Source: DASZPL01 sp035550315 (GTDB lineage: Bacteria; Actinomycetota; Actinomycetes; JAFAQI01). Taken from it: a DNA stretch of 64,000 nt. This document shows positions 37,515 through 46,369 of the stretch, piece after piece. The notes under the pieces are model-generated. The model did no database searches and had not been told where the DNA came from. It was given only the letters and a program-made list of their open reading frames with translations. The DNA lies in contig DASZPL010000085.1 of assembly GCA_035550315.1 (NCBI GenBank), positions 1 to 64,000 on the forward strand, read 5' to 3'. Both the position numbers and the translations under genes were made by a program. Position 1 is the stretch's first letter; the number at the start of each line of letters is the position of its first letter.

Positions 37515-38963
37515 CTAGCGGGCGAAGCGCCGCCGCAGCACGGCGGCCGCGCCGAGCAGCAGCAGGGCGCCAAGGCCGAGCAGGCCGAGGTTCATGCCGG
37601 TGTTCGGCAGCGGCGCCTTCGGCGACGGCGGGGTCGCCAGGTGGCTGAGCGTCACCGGCTTGTGGTTCGCCGGCTTCTGCGAAGCGCTCGCCGTGGCGGC
37701 GACACCGTCACCCAGGGTGACGGTCAGCAGGTGGCCGACCGAGATGTTGTACGCCGGCGCGACCGCGCTGGCCGTCGTACCGTCCGCCGCCGCGTGCTGG
37801 CTGCCCTGGGTCTCGCTGATCAGCGGCACGTCGCCGAGGATCTTCGAGGTGATCGTGGTGAGCAGACCCGACAGCGTCTTCAGCAGCTTGTTGACCGGGT
37901 CGGTGATCGAGCTCGGCAGGCCCATGCCGTCGACGTTGCACAGGCTCAGGCCGTTGGTGTCGACCTGGGCACACAGCGCGTTCAGCGCGTTGATCTTCAG
38001 CAGCGGCTTGGTCGCGCTGACGTCGGTGTGGGCGCCGCCCGGCAGGCCGTTGGCGAACGCCGTGGCGGAGTTATGGAAGCCGGAGATCGTCAGCAAGCCA
38101 CCGAGCACGTCCACGTCGACCAGGCCGAGCTGGCTCAGCGCCTGCACGCCGTTGCCGCTGGGCGCGACCGACTGGTGGGTGTCGTGCACCGAGATCTTGA
38201 CCAGTGACGTGGTGCCGAGGTGACTGACCAGTTGGTTAACGTGGTCGAGGATCGCGTTGACCGTCGAGGTCAACGAGTTCACCGCGGAGGACACGGTCGG
38301 GTTGCTGCCGGTCAGGCCCTGCACCGTCGAGAGGATCTTGTCGACCACGCTCTGCACCTTGCCGGTGAGGTCGAGCTGGTCGAGCAGGTTGGTGATCGAC
38401 GACACCGTGCTGGCGCCGAGCAGGTCGTTGAGGTCACCGATGTTGGCCACCACACCGGTCGCCGCCGAGCTGGTCGCATCCGTCAGCTTCGTGAGGTCGG
38501 CGACCAGGTCACCGACCGAGAGGTCGGCGAGCGGCTTCGCCGGGATCGACAGCAGCGAGTTTTCCTGGTGGCTGGCGCCGTTCAGGCTCACCGAGGCGGT
38601 CCGGTTCAGGTTGATGTGGAGCACGTTGCTCAACGTGTCGACCAGGCTGCCGGTGATGAGGCTGGCAGTCGACGTCGCCTGAGCAACGGTGTTGCCGACC
38701 AGGTGCAGCGGGTCGTGCAGCGTCGCACCCTGCAGGTGGATCAGGTCCACGCCAAGCGGGTTCGGCAGCGGGCCGAGCTTGACCGGCAGCTTCAGGTTCA
38801 GGCCGAGCGCGTTGCTCTGCGCTTGTCCGGAGTAGAAGGCTGGCGCCGAATGGCTCGACGCCGCGCTTGCGGGAGCGGCGGCGACCAGCGTCGCCATCGA
38901 CGTCGTGCCGGCGAGCGCCAGCGCCACGGCAGCCGTGCCACGGCGGCCTCTCGTGCGGATCAT
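37515..38963 (-). CDS. Secreted LPxTG (LPNTG) cell-wall-anchored surface protein
   Basis: 482 residues. N-terminal signal peptide (Arg-rich start, hydrophobic core, ASA cleavage near residue 36) and C-terminal sorting signal LPNTG, then a hydrophobic helix and RRRFAR tail, as sortase substrates have. The middle is Leu/Val/Ser/Asn/Thr-rich with regular repeats of hydrophobic residues and no enzyme motif, suggesting a beta-rich or amphipathic surface layer. ATG at 38963 has GGAGG upstream. No sortase gene is in the window. Upstream lies a BldN-type promoter match, so expression under the neighbouring sigma factor is plausible. Confidence 0.85.
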   Translation of the reverse strand: MIRTRGRRGTAAVALALAGTTSMATLVAAAPASAASSHSAPAFYSGQAQSNALGLNLKLPVKLGPLPNPLGVDLIHLQGATLHDPLHLVGNTVAQATSTASLITGSLVDTLSNVLHINLNRTASVSLNGASHQENSLLSIPAKPLADLSVGDLVADLTKLTDATSSAATGVVANIGDLNDLLGASTVSSITNLLDQLDLTGKVQSVVDKILSTVQGLTGSNPTVSSAVNSLTSTVNAILDHVNQLVSHLGTTSLVKISVHDTHQSVAPSGNGVQALSQLGLVDVDVLGGLLTISGFHNSATAFANGLPGGAHTDVSATKPLLKINALNALCAQVDTNGLSLCNVDGMGLPSSITDPVNKLLKTLSGLLTTITSKILGDVPLISETQGSQHAAADGTTASAVAPAYNISVGHLLTVTLGDGVAATASASQKPANHKPVTLSHLATPPSPKAPLPNTGMNLGLLGLGALLLLGAAAVLRRRFAR

Positions 38964-39068
38964 GCCAACCTCCGAACCACTCCGGGTGCGCACGGTCGAG
39001 CGACCGGGCGCTCCGGAACTTGTCTGGGAACCCCCCTGTGCCGGGCAGACGGCGGCGCCGTCACCCGA

Positions 39069-39096
39069 TCAACGAGACAGTTTGTCGGAGGTGACG
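39069..39096 (-). promoter_or_regulatory. BldN-type promoter match upstream of the LPNTG gene
   Basis: On the minus strand CGTCAC (complement of 39091-39096) is followed by 16 bases and CGTTGA (complement of 39069-39074). The Streptomyces BldN promoter, as I recall it, is CGTAAC, 16 bases, CGTTGA, so one base differs. It stands about 105 bases before the start codon. Confidence 0.5.
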
Positions 39097-39141
39097 GCTA
39101 AACGTGTGACAACCAAGCCGGTGGTTTCGGCTCGAATTCGG

Positions 39142-40134
39142 TCAAAGCGACAGAGACTGCAACAATGAGGGCAGCAGCGACGGCAGCAGCTTGCTCGGCG
39201 GGGCCGGCGTCTGATGATGCGGGTTCAGCAGCGAAGGCAATGACGGCAGCGACGGCAGCAGCGGGCCGGTCGGCAGCAGGTGGTGCGGCGCCGGGCTGGT
39301 CGGCGAGGGTGCCGGGGACGGCGTGCTGTGGTGACGCGGCTCGGTCGAGCGGGCCGGGTGTGCCGACCGATGTTGGGTCGGCGATGGTGTCGGCGTGGGA
39401 GCCGGGGTCGGCGACGCCGCCCCGCCACCGCCCGACTGCCCCGGCAGCAGGCAGGTCAGGCAGCCGTCGGCCACCTGCTTGACCCGCTGGGTGACGGCGC
39501 CGAGCACGCCGAGCGACCGCAGCTCGACCGGCTGCTGGGTGAGCGGCAGTCGGTGGGCGAGCGCGACCAACCCGGCGTACTGCTGCTGTGCGAAGCTCGC
39601 GAGGTCCGAGAGCGGCTCGGCGGACGACGACGACCGGTACGCCGAGATCAGGTCGGCGCTGCCGTCCCGGGTCTCGGCATCCATCCGGGCGAGCGTCGAG
39701 GTGATCAGCGAGGTCTCGGTCGGCGGCAGCGCTCGGGCCTCGGCGAGCCGGGTGCGCGCGAACTCGAGGTGCTCCCGGCCCTTCGCCAGGTCGCCGCGAG
39801 CCAGCCACAGCTGCACCGCCTCGGTCGCGCGCTTCACGTCGTAGAACGGCTGACCCGGCAGCGAGCGGGCGCCCGCGACACCGACCCCGGCCACCGCCGT
39901 CATCACGGCGACGCTGCTGCCCAACGCGGCCAGGCGTCGCGTCGCGCGTGACGTCCGCGGCGTGGCCAACCGGCCGGCGGTGGCGTCGGGGGCCGGCGGG
40001 TTCACCGCCATCACCGCGACCAGCCGCTGCCGCTGCCGCGCGCGGTTACGGGCCGGCAGCGGGGCCGGCCCGTAGGTCGCGCCGAAGGCGGTCAGCGCCT
40101 GGGTCAGCCGGAGGACGGCCGGGTCCGACCTCAT
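39142..40134 (-). CDS. rsbN: RsbN-like DUF5667 anti-sigma factor with long proline-rich tail
   Basis: 330 residues: cytoplasmic N-terminal region of about 70, one TM helix (about residues 68-88), then a DUF5667-type extracellular domain with GQPFYDVKRATEAVQL and a coiled-coil-like ARTRLAEARAL helix. The last 100 residues are Pro/Ser/Thr/His-rich, ending in repeats of LLPSL. In Streptomyces the gene after bldN encodes RsbN, a membrane anti-sigma that binds BldN; the same order here supports the call. ATG overlaps the sigma-factor stop (ATGA). Confidence 0.78.
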   Translation of the reverse strand: MRSDPAVLRLTQALTAFGATYGPAPLPARNRARQRQRLVAVMAVNPPAPDATAGRLATPRTSRATRRLAALGSSVAVMTAVAGVGVAGARSLPGQPFYDVKRATEAVQLWLARGDLAKGREHLEFARTRLAEARALPPTETSLITSTLARMDAETRDGSADLISAYRSSSSAEPLSDLASFAQQQYAGLVALAHRLPLTQQPVELRSLGVLGAVTQRVKQVADGCLTCLLPGQSGGGGAASPTPAPTPTPSPTQHRSAHPARSTEPRHHSTPSPAPSPTSPAPHHLLPTGPLLPSLPSLPSLLNPHHQTPAPPSKLLPSLLPSLLQSLSL

Positions 40135-40877
40135 GCGACCAGGTCCTGCGGCAAGAGGCGGGCCAGCGCTTTCACGGCGCGGTACTGCAACGCTTTGATC
40201 GCACCCTCGTTCTTGCCGAGGATCAGCGCGGTCTCGGCGATCGACATGCCCTGCAGGAAGCGCAGCACGATGCACTCCTGCTGCTCTGACCGCAGCTGCT
40301 TGACGGCGTCCAGCAACGTGGCGTTGGTCAGCCCCGCCAGCACGTCCTGCTCGGGACCTTCCTGCCGCTCCTCGGCACCGAGCTGGACCAAGTCGGACGT
40401 CGTGATCTCCAGCTTGTAGCGGCTGGACTTGAAGTGGTCGGTGATCAGGTTGCGCGCGATGGTGACCAGCCAGGCGCCGAAGTCGCGCCCCTGCCAGCGA
40501 TAGCTGCCGATCCGGCGCAGCGCGCGAAGGAACGTCTCGCTGGTGAGGTCTTCGGCGAGCGCGGCGTTGCCGACGCGGTAGGCGATGTAGCGGTGCACGA
40601 CGTCGACATAGTCGTCGTACAACCGGCCGAACGCCTCGCCGTCACCGCCCTGCGCGGCGGTGACCAGGGCCATCACCGCCGCCTGCTCGTCGGTCGGCTC
40701 CGGCGGCAGGGCCGGGGCGGGCAGCCGCGGGATGGCGGCGCTCGAGCTGCGGCTGCGGGGGACCGCCGCGACCGGATCCGACGCGGTCGTCAGGACCAGG
40801 CCGACGGCCGCGCGCAGCGCTCGCCAACCGTCGGCGGCCACGACCGGCCGACGGCCGATCGCCGCGCAGCTGTGCAT
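40131..40877 (-). CDS. bldN: ECF RNA polymerase sigma factor, BldN-like
   Basis: 248 residues: sigma2 domain with FGRLYDDYVDVVHRYIAYRVGN and DLTSETFLRALR, sigma4 with QQECIVLRFLQGMSIAETALILGKNEGA as helix-turn-helix. An N-terminal extension of about 60 residues precedes region 2, as in BldN, whose extension is processed. ATG at 40877 has AGGAG four bases upstream; a GTG at 40976 is possible. Locus order sigma-RsbN and, across the PBP gene, glutaredoxin, rex, hemA is like Streptomyces bldN. In Streptomyces BldN turns on aerial and surface-protein genes. Confidence 0.78.
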   Translation of the reverse strand: MHSCAAIGRRPVVAADGWRALRAAVGLVLTTASDPVAAVPRSRSSSAAIPRLPAPALPPEPTDEQAAVMALVTAAQGGDGEAFGRLYDDYVDVVHRYIAYRVGNAALAEDLTSETFLRALRRIGSYRWQGRDFGAWLVTIARNLITDHFKSSRYKLEITTSDLVQLGAEERQEGPEQDVLAGLTNATLLDAVKQLRSEQQECIVLRFLQGMSIAETALILGKNEGAIKALQYRAVKALARLLPQDLVA

Positions 40878-40917
40878 CGTGCTCCTGATCGACTCGGTGT
40901 CGCTCGGGCTTGAGCCG

Positions 40918-40933
40918 ACTGGCGTAAGCCAGT
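40918..40933 (-). promoter_or_regulatory. Inverted repeat in the bldN leader
   Basis: ACTGGC and GCCAGT pair around GTAA, 41 bases upstream of the sigma-factor start. It could be an operator or an mRNA hairpin; a longer GC-rich self-complementary zone follows at 40939-40961. Confidence 0.3.
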
Positions 40934-41069
40934 GGCAGCGGCGCCGGCCTGGCGGCCGGCCCGCTGTATGACACACCGGGCAAACCCGCCGTGACCATGG
41001 CGAATCCGGGCCATTTCCACCTAGTCACCGGGCCGGATCGGGCCTAGTCAGCGGCACTATCGTCGGACT

Positions 41070-43235
41070 GTGACCGGCGCTCCTCGAACCGGCCGGCCGA
41101 CCCTGATCCGCCGCTCCGCGGCGGCCGCCGTGACGGCGCGGCGGACCCGCACGGCACAGGTACGGCGCCGGCGTCGCCAGGTCGTGCTGTGGCTGGTGCT
41201 GGCCGTGCTGGCGTCAGCCGTCGCCTTCGCCGCCGGCCTGGTCGAGGCGCCGTTGAATTACCGGTTCGTGCCGACCGCGCCCACGTCGGTGCTGCTGCTC
41301 GACTCCAGCGGGCAGGTGTTCGCGACCGTGCGGTCACCGCAGGTGCAGGTGCCGGTGAGCGGTCGGCAGATCCCGCCGGTGATGCGACAGGCGATCGTCG
41401 CCGCCGAGGACAAGAACTTCTACTCCGGGGCGGCCATCGACCCGCTTGCGATCCTGCGCGCCGCCTGGCTCGACATCACCGGCCACGGCTTGCAAGGCGG
41501 CTCGACGATCACGCAGCAGTACGTCAAGACCGTCTACACCGGGCAAGAGCAGACCGCGCTGCGCAAGCTGCGGGAAGCGTCGCTCGCGCTTCGGCTGGAG
41601 CAGCACCTCACCAAGGACCAGATCCTCACCCGCTACCTCAACACGCTGTACCTCGGCAACGGCACCGCCGGGGTCGAGGCCGCCAGCGAGTTTTACTTCG
41701 GCGTCCCGATCTCACAGCTCGACTACGACCCGGCGTCGCACACCCACAGCTCGACGCTGGCGCTCGCCCGTGCCGCGACCCTCGCCGGCATCGCGCCGGC
41801 ACCGTCCGCCTGGAACCCGATTGCGGATCCGCAGCAGGCGCGAGCCCGCGAGCTCTACGTGCTGAACCAGATGCTGCGGGCGCGCGACATCACCTCGCAG
41901 CAGGCGGGTGCGGCGTACGGCCACAGCCTGCCGCCGATCGTCGCCAAGGCGGAGCCGGAGGCGGCCACGATCGCGCCGGAGTTCCGCGACCTCGTCGCCG
42001 CGCAACTGCAGAAGTACGGCGACAGCACGCTGTTCGCATCGGGCGGCATGCAGGTGAAGACGACGCTGAACCTGGACCTGCAGCAGGCCGCGGTCGACGC
42101 CCTGCACACGCTGCCCAAGCAGCCCGGCCTGGACGCGGCGATCGTCGCGGTCGACCCGCGCAACGGCGACTTGCGCGCGATGACGGAGCGAAAGGCCGGC
42201 GGTTACGTGCGTAACGGCGAGAACCTTGCCGATCCGCCCGCCCACGACATCACCCGCTCCTCCGGCTCGACGATCAAGCCGTTCACCCTGGCCGTCGCGC
42301 TCGAGCACGGCCACACCCTCAGCGAGTCGCACTACGCGCCCGAGTGCGTACAGATCACGGCGCAGTACCGGCCGTGCAACGCCGAGGGTGGTGCCGGCTA
42401 CTACTCGCTCGAGTCCGCGCTGCAGGACTCGATCAACACCGTCTACGCGCCGCTCGGGGTGCAGGTCGGCCTCCGCCGCGTGGTGCGGCTGGCGCGTCGC
42501 TCCGGGATGCAGATCGGCCACCTCGACTCCGGGCGCACCTGCGGCGAGAAGCATCACCGGCTCTGCCCGTCGTACGCATTGGGAGTCCCGGTCAGCCCGC
42601 TGTCGGAGGCTTCGGCCTACGGCACCCTCGTCGACCACGGGGTGCACCACCCGGTGCGGGCGGTGCTGGGCGTGCAGACGAAGTCGCAGGGGTCGTTGTT
42701 CGCGGCCAGCAACGCCCCGTCCGGACGCCGCGTGATGCCGGCGCAGATCGCCGGCGAAGTCACCTCCGCGATGCAAGGCGTCGTCGACCACGGCACCGGC
42801 GTCGCCGCGCGACAACCGTTCCCCGTCTACGGCAAGACCGGCACCACCGACAACTTCACCGACGCCTGGTTCACCGGCTGCACCCACACGCTCTGCATCA
42901 CCGTCTGGCTGGGCTACGACAAGCCCTACCTGCACCACGGCAAGGTGCCGCATTCGCTGCGGACGTCGACCGGCGCGCCGGTCTACGGCGGCACGCTGCC
43001 GGCGCAGTTGTTCGCCCGGACCTACAGCAACTACCGGTCGCTCAGCACGACCCTCGTCACACCCAGCCCGACAACCACCTACTCGCCGCCATCGCCGACC
43101 GCGACGGCGTTACCGTCGCCGAGTCAGTCGTCGACGCGGCCGGGCAAGCCGTCGCGGTCGGGCACGCCGTCGCCGTCGCATCCGGCGACCGCATCGCCGA
43201 CCAGCAGCGGCTCGTCGCGGCCGCGGCGGCACTGA
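41070..43235 (+). CDS. Class A penicillin-binding protein (transglycosylase/transpeptidase)
   Basis: Bifunctional peptidoglycan synthase, 721 residues: cytoplasmic basic tail, one TM helix (about 38-57), glycosyltransferase 51 domain with catalytic Glu113 in AAEDKNFY and GGSTITQQY, then transpeptidase with Ser400-xx-Lys403 (STIK), S454xN and K589TG. The C-terminal 60 residues are a Ser/Pro/Thr-rich low-complexity tail that probably spans the wall. GTG start. Divergent from the sigma factor gene, so its promoter shares their 190-base gap. Confidence 0.95.
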   Translation: MTGAPRTGRPTLIRRSAAAAVTARRTRTAQVRRRRRQVVLWLVLAVLASAVAFAAGLVEAPLNYRFVPTAPTSVLLLDSSGQVFATVRSPQVQVPVSGRQIPPVMRQAIVAAEDKNFYSGAAIDPLAILRAAWLDITGHGLQGGSTITQQYVKTVYTGQEQTALRKLREASLALRLEQHLTKDQILTRYLNTLYLGNGTAGVEAASEFYFGVPISQLDYDPASHTHSSTLALARAATLAGIAPAPSAWNPIADPQQARARELYVLNQMLRARDITSQQAGAAYGHSLPPIVAKAEPEAATIAPEFRDLVAAQLQKYGDSTLFASGGMQVKTTLNLDLQQAAVDALHTLPKQPGLDAAIVAVDPRNGDLRAMTERKAGGYVRNGENLADPPAHDITRSSGSTIKPFTLAVALEHGHTLSESHYAPECVQITAQYRPCNAEGGAGYYSLESALQDSINTVYAPLGVQVGLRRVVRLARRSGMQIGHLDSGRTCGEKHHRLCPSYALGVPVSPLSEASAYGTLVDHGVHHPVRAVLGVQTKSQGSLFAASNAPSGRRVMPAQIAGEVTSAMQGVVDHGTGVAARQPFPVYGKTGTTDNFTDAWFTGCTHTLCITVWLGYDKPYLHHGKVPHSLRTSTGAPVYGGTLPAQLFARTYSNYRSLSTTLVTPSPTTTYSPPSPTATALPSPSQSSTRPGKPSRSGTPSPSHPATASPTSSGSSRPRRH

Positions 43236-43278
43236 AATCGGCGGAAGCGAGTGCTTGCAAATGTGAAACACTGCCGCC

Positions 43279-44787
43279 ATGGCGGCGCGGAACCTGGCTG
43301 ACCTGGTCCGGGCCGCGGCCGACCTGCATCCGGACAAGCGCGCATTGATCGATGCCGATGCGACGCTCAGCTGGCGGGAGCTCGACGAGTACGTCGACCG
43401 GCTGGCCCTGGGATTGCTGGCTGCCGGGCGGGTCGCCGGTGACCGCGTCGGCATCCTGCTGCCGAACGGGATCCCGTTCGCAGCCACCTATTTCGGCGTG
43501 CTGCGCGCCGGCCTGGTCGCGGTGCCGCTGAATCCGGCGTACACCGCCAGCGAGCTCAGCTACCAGCTCGCCGATGCCGCCGTGTCGGCGCTGGTCGTCG
43601 ACGCCGAGCGGACCGGCGTGGTCGACGGCTTCGACGCCGACGGGTTGCTGGTCGTCGACCAGCCCGACGGCGCCTGGGACCGGCTGCTCGCTGCCGGCGC
43701 GGCGGCCGACGCCGCAGCGCTGGGCCGGGTCACCACAGGTGCCGAGGACCTGGCGCTACTGCTCTACACCTCCGGCACCACCGGCCGGCCGCGCGGCGCG
43801 ATGCTCAGCCACCGGGCGCTGCTCGCCAACCTCAACCAGATCAGCCAGCTCGACCCGCCGGTGTTCTCGCCCGACGACGTCGGCCTGCTGGTGCTGCCGC
43901 TGTTTCACGTCTACGGCCTGAACTGCGGCCTCGGCATGGTCGCGTGGTCGGCGGCGACCGGCGTGCTGGCGGACCGGTTCGACCCCGTGACGACCTTGGC
44001 GCTGGTGCGCGAGCACCAGGTGACCACCATCGTCGGGGCGCCGCCGATGTACCTGGCGTGGTCAATGCTGCCCGACCTCGCGGCCAGCCTGTCGTCGGTG
44101 CGGCTGATGCTGTCCGGCGCCGCGGCGTTGCCGCCCGCGGTGTTCGAGGCGGTCGACGCCGCGGCGCACCATCCGATCTACGAGGGTTACGGGCTGACCG
44201 AGACGGCGCCGGTCCTGACCACGACCCTTGGCGCCGAGCCGAAGCCCGGCAGCGTCGGTCGCCCGCTGCCCGGCGTCGAGATCCGGCTGCTCGACGAGCA
44301 CGGCCGTGAGGTCGACGAGTCGGATCCGGGCGAGATCGTGGTGCGTGGTGCCAACCTGTTCTCCGGCTACTGGCCGGACGGCGACGGTGGCCCGGACGCC
44401 GACGGCTGGTTTCGCACCGGCGACATCGCGTATGCCGATGCCGACGGCGACCTGCACCTCGTCGACCGCACCCGCGAGCTGATCATCGTCAGCGGCTTCA
44501 ACGTCTATCCCCGGGAGGTCGAGGCGACGCTGCTCGACCACCCCGACGTCGAGGACGTGGCAGTCGTCGGCGTGGCGCATCCCTACACCGGCGAGTCGGT
44601 GAAGGCGCTGGTCGTGCCCAAGTCCGGTACGACGCCGACCGCGGACGCGCTGATCGAGTTCGCCGCCTCTCGGCTGGCGCGGTTCAAGTGCCCGACGACG
44701 ATCGAGTTCGTCGACGAGCTGCCGCACTCGGTGACCGGCAAAGTCGCCAAGGGCCGACTGCGCGAGGCCGCCGAGCCGACGTCGTGA
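43279..44787 (+). CDS. AMP-binding acyl-CoA synthetase
   Basis: 502 residues of the ANL superfamily. The AMP/phosphate loop YTSGTTGRPRGAMLSH (about 155-170), GYGLTETAP, GWFRTGD, and near the end the catalytic-Lys region VTGKVAKGRLRE are intact. Chain preference cannot be read out. Its stop overlaps the glutaredoxin-like start (GTGA), which is unusual partner content; the ATG is the first codon after the PBP gene and no SD is obvious. Confidence 0.9.
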   Translation: MAARNLADLVRAAADLHPDKRALIDADATLSWRELDEYVDRLALGLLAAGRVAGDRVGILLPNGIPFAATYFGVLRAGLVAVPLNPAYTASELSYQLADAAVSALVVDAERTGVVDGFDADGLLVVDQPDGAWDRLLAAGAAADAAALGRVTTGAEDLALLLYTSGTTGRPRGAMLSHRALLANLNQISQLDPPVFSPDDVGLLVLPLFHVYGLNCGLGMVAWSAATGVLADRFDPVTTLALVREHQVTTIVGAPPMYLAWSMLPDLAASLSSVRLMLSGAAALPPAVFEAVDAAAHHPIYEGYGLTETAPVLTTTLGAEPKPGSVGRPLPGVEIRLLDEHGREVDESDPGEIVVRGANLFSGYWPDGDGGPDADGWFRTGDIAYADADGDLHLVDRTRELIIVSGFNVYPREVEATLLDHPDVEDVAVVGVAHPYTGESVKALVVPKSGTTPTADALIEFAASRLARFKCPTTIEFVDELPHSVTGKVAKGRLREAAEPTS

Positions 44788-45035
44788 CCTCGCCCGGCTC
44801 GCCGCCGCGGGTCACGGTGCTGGTGACCGCCGGCTGTCATCTGTGCGAGCAGGCCTGCGCCGTCGTAGCCGAGGTATGTGCCGCCGCCGGGGTGGGGTGG
44901 CAGGCGACCGACCTGGTGGACACCTCGCCGGCAGATCGGGCGCGGTGGCGGGAGTACGTGCCGGTGGTGCTGGTGGACGGCGAAGTCCACGACGTGCTGC
45001 GAGTGAGCGCCGACCGGCTTCGCGCGGCGCTTTAG
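44784..45035 (+). CDS. Glutaredoxin-like thiol protein
   Basis: 83 residues, thioredoxin fold with the redox pair CHLC near residue 17 in TAGCHLCEQA, then a cis-Pro strand VPVVLVDG. Related to Rv0508, which also stands ahead of hemA. Probably reduces disulfides or carries an Fe-S cluster. Translationally coupled to the acyl-CoA synthetase; its TAG stop overlaps the DUF349 stop by four bases. Confidence 0.85.
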   Translation: MTSPGSPPRVTVLVTAGCHLCEQACAVVAEVCAAAGVGWQATDLVDTSPADRARWREYVPVVLVDGEVHDVLRVSADRLRAAL

Positions 45036-46252
45036 TCGGTCGCCCGCTCCGCCTGGGCGAGCCACTCCCGTTGGGTGGCGAGCGACGCCTCGGTCTCGCT
45101 GGCGAGCGCGTGGTCACCGGCATGGCGGGCCCGGTCGAGGCGCGCCTCCAGCTTGGTGACCGACTCCCGCAGCCGGATCACCAGCGGCGATTCGGAGGTC
45201 ACCACCTTGCGGGCGGCGGCGCTCGCGTCGCGGATCCGCCGCTCCGCGTCGCCGAGGCGTTGCTCGAGCGAGGACCGCGCGTCGCGCGGGACGTGACCGA
45301 TCTTCTCCCAGCGGTCGTGGATCGTCTTCAGCCGCTTGCGGGCGCCCTCGGGGTCGCTGCCCGCATCGATCGACTCGGCCTCGGCGACCAGCGCCTGCTT
45401 GGCTTCCAGGTTCGCGGCCAGCTCGGTGTCCCGCGCCGCGAAGTGCGCGGAACGACGCGAGAAGAACTCGTCCTGCGCGGCCTTGAACCGCTGCCACAGC
45501 TCGGTCTCGGCTTCGCGCTTCGCCCGCCCGGCCGCCTTCCACTCGGTCATCAGCTCGCGGAACCGGCCGGCGGTCGGCCCCCACTCGGTGGAGTCCTGGA
45601 GCTTCTCGGCCTGGGCGGCGAGCTCGGCCTTGCGCGCGGCCGCGGCCTCGGCCTGGGAGTCACGCTCGGCGAAATGCGCCCGCCGGCGGGTGTCGAACGC
45701 CCGTCGCGCCGACGCGAACTGCGCCCACAGGTCGCTGTCGGTGCGGCGGTCGACGCCGCGGATCGCCTTCCACTCCTCGACCATGGCCCGGAACCGCTCG
45801 CTGCCCGCCCGCCAGTTGTTGCCGGCGGACAGCTGCTGCGCTTCGGCGACGAGGGCGCGCTTGCGGTCCGCGGCGGCTTCCGCGGCCCGGGCCCGCTCCG
45901 CGGCCTTCTCGGCGAGCCGCTCGTCGACCTTCGCCAGCACGGCGTCGATCCGGGTGAGCAGCGCATCGAGGTCGCCGATCGCTGCCGCGGCCGGGATCGA
46001 CTCCCGCAGCCGGCGGGCCGCCGCACCGACCGCCTTCGGGTCACTGGCTGGCGAGCCGGCGCGGCCTTCGAGCAGCGCAACGTCGGCGGCCAGCTCCTCG
46101 TAGCGGCGGCCGTAGAACGCCAGCCCTTCCTCGGTCGTGCCGGCCTGCCAGGAGCCGATGACGCGCTCGCCGTCGCGGGTCCGGACGTAGACGGTGCCGT
46201 CGTCCGCGATCCGTCCCCAAGGCGGCGTACCGGGTTGCTCGAAATCGGTCAT
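45032..46252 (-). CDS. DUF349 coiled-coil repeat protein
   Basis: 406 residues, mostly repeats of about 70 residues with W-x-x-A/F and Lys/Arg/Glu/Ala helices (for example FRAMVEEWKAI and FRELMTEWKAAG), i.e. DUF349 units, in a long coiled coil. Function not established; some members accompany DNA repair or cell envelope genes. ATG at 46252 has GGAGA upstream. Convergent with the glutaredoxin-like gene; divergent from rex across the Rex operator region. Confidence 0.83.
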   Translation of the reverse strand: MTDFEQPGTPPWGRIADDGTVYVRTRDGERVIGSWQAGTTEEGLAFYGRRYEELAADVALLEGRAGSPASDPKAVGAAARRLRESIPAAAAIGDLDALLTRIDAVLAKVDERLAEKAAERARAAEAAADRKRALVAEAQQLSAGNNWRAGSERFRAMVEEWKAIRGVDRRTDSDLWAQFASARRAFDTRRRAHFAERDSQAEAAAARKAELAAQAEKLQDSTEWGPTAGRFRELMTEWKAAGRAKREAETELWQRFKAAQDEFFSRRSAHFAARDTELAANLEAKQALVAEAESIDAGSDPEGARKRLKTIHDRWEKIGHVPRDARSSLEQRLGDAERRIRDASAAARKVVTSESPLVIRLRESVTKLEARLDRARHAGDHALASETEASLATQREWLAQAERATD

Positions 46253-46314
46253 TTCTCCGCCATCCTCACACGGCCGGGGCCCGTGACGGAACGCTTCACA
46301 ATCGCACCAGCGTT

Positions 46315-46332
46315 TTGTGCATCGGTTCACAA
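46315..46332. promoter_or_regulatory. Rex operator overlapping the rex -35 region
   Basis: TTGTGCATCGGTTCACAA matches the consensus TTGTGAAnnnnTTCACAA at 13 of 14 fixed positions. TTGTGC serves as -35, and TACGCT at 46339-46344 fits TAnnnT with an 18-base spacer, so Rex bound here would block RNA polymerase. It is 38 bases from the rex start. Confidence 0.75.
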
Positions 46333-46369
46333 GCGCGTTACGCTCGATGGCCGATCAAGGAGCAGTGCA

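Noticed and set aside
43279..45035. Acyl-CoA synthetase with glutaredoxin as a natural-product cluster
   Set aside because: No carrier protein, ketosynthase or other biosynthetic gene nearby; the surroundings are core genes in conserved order.
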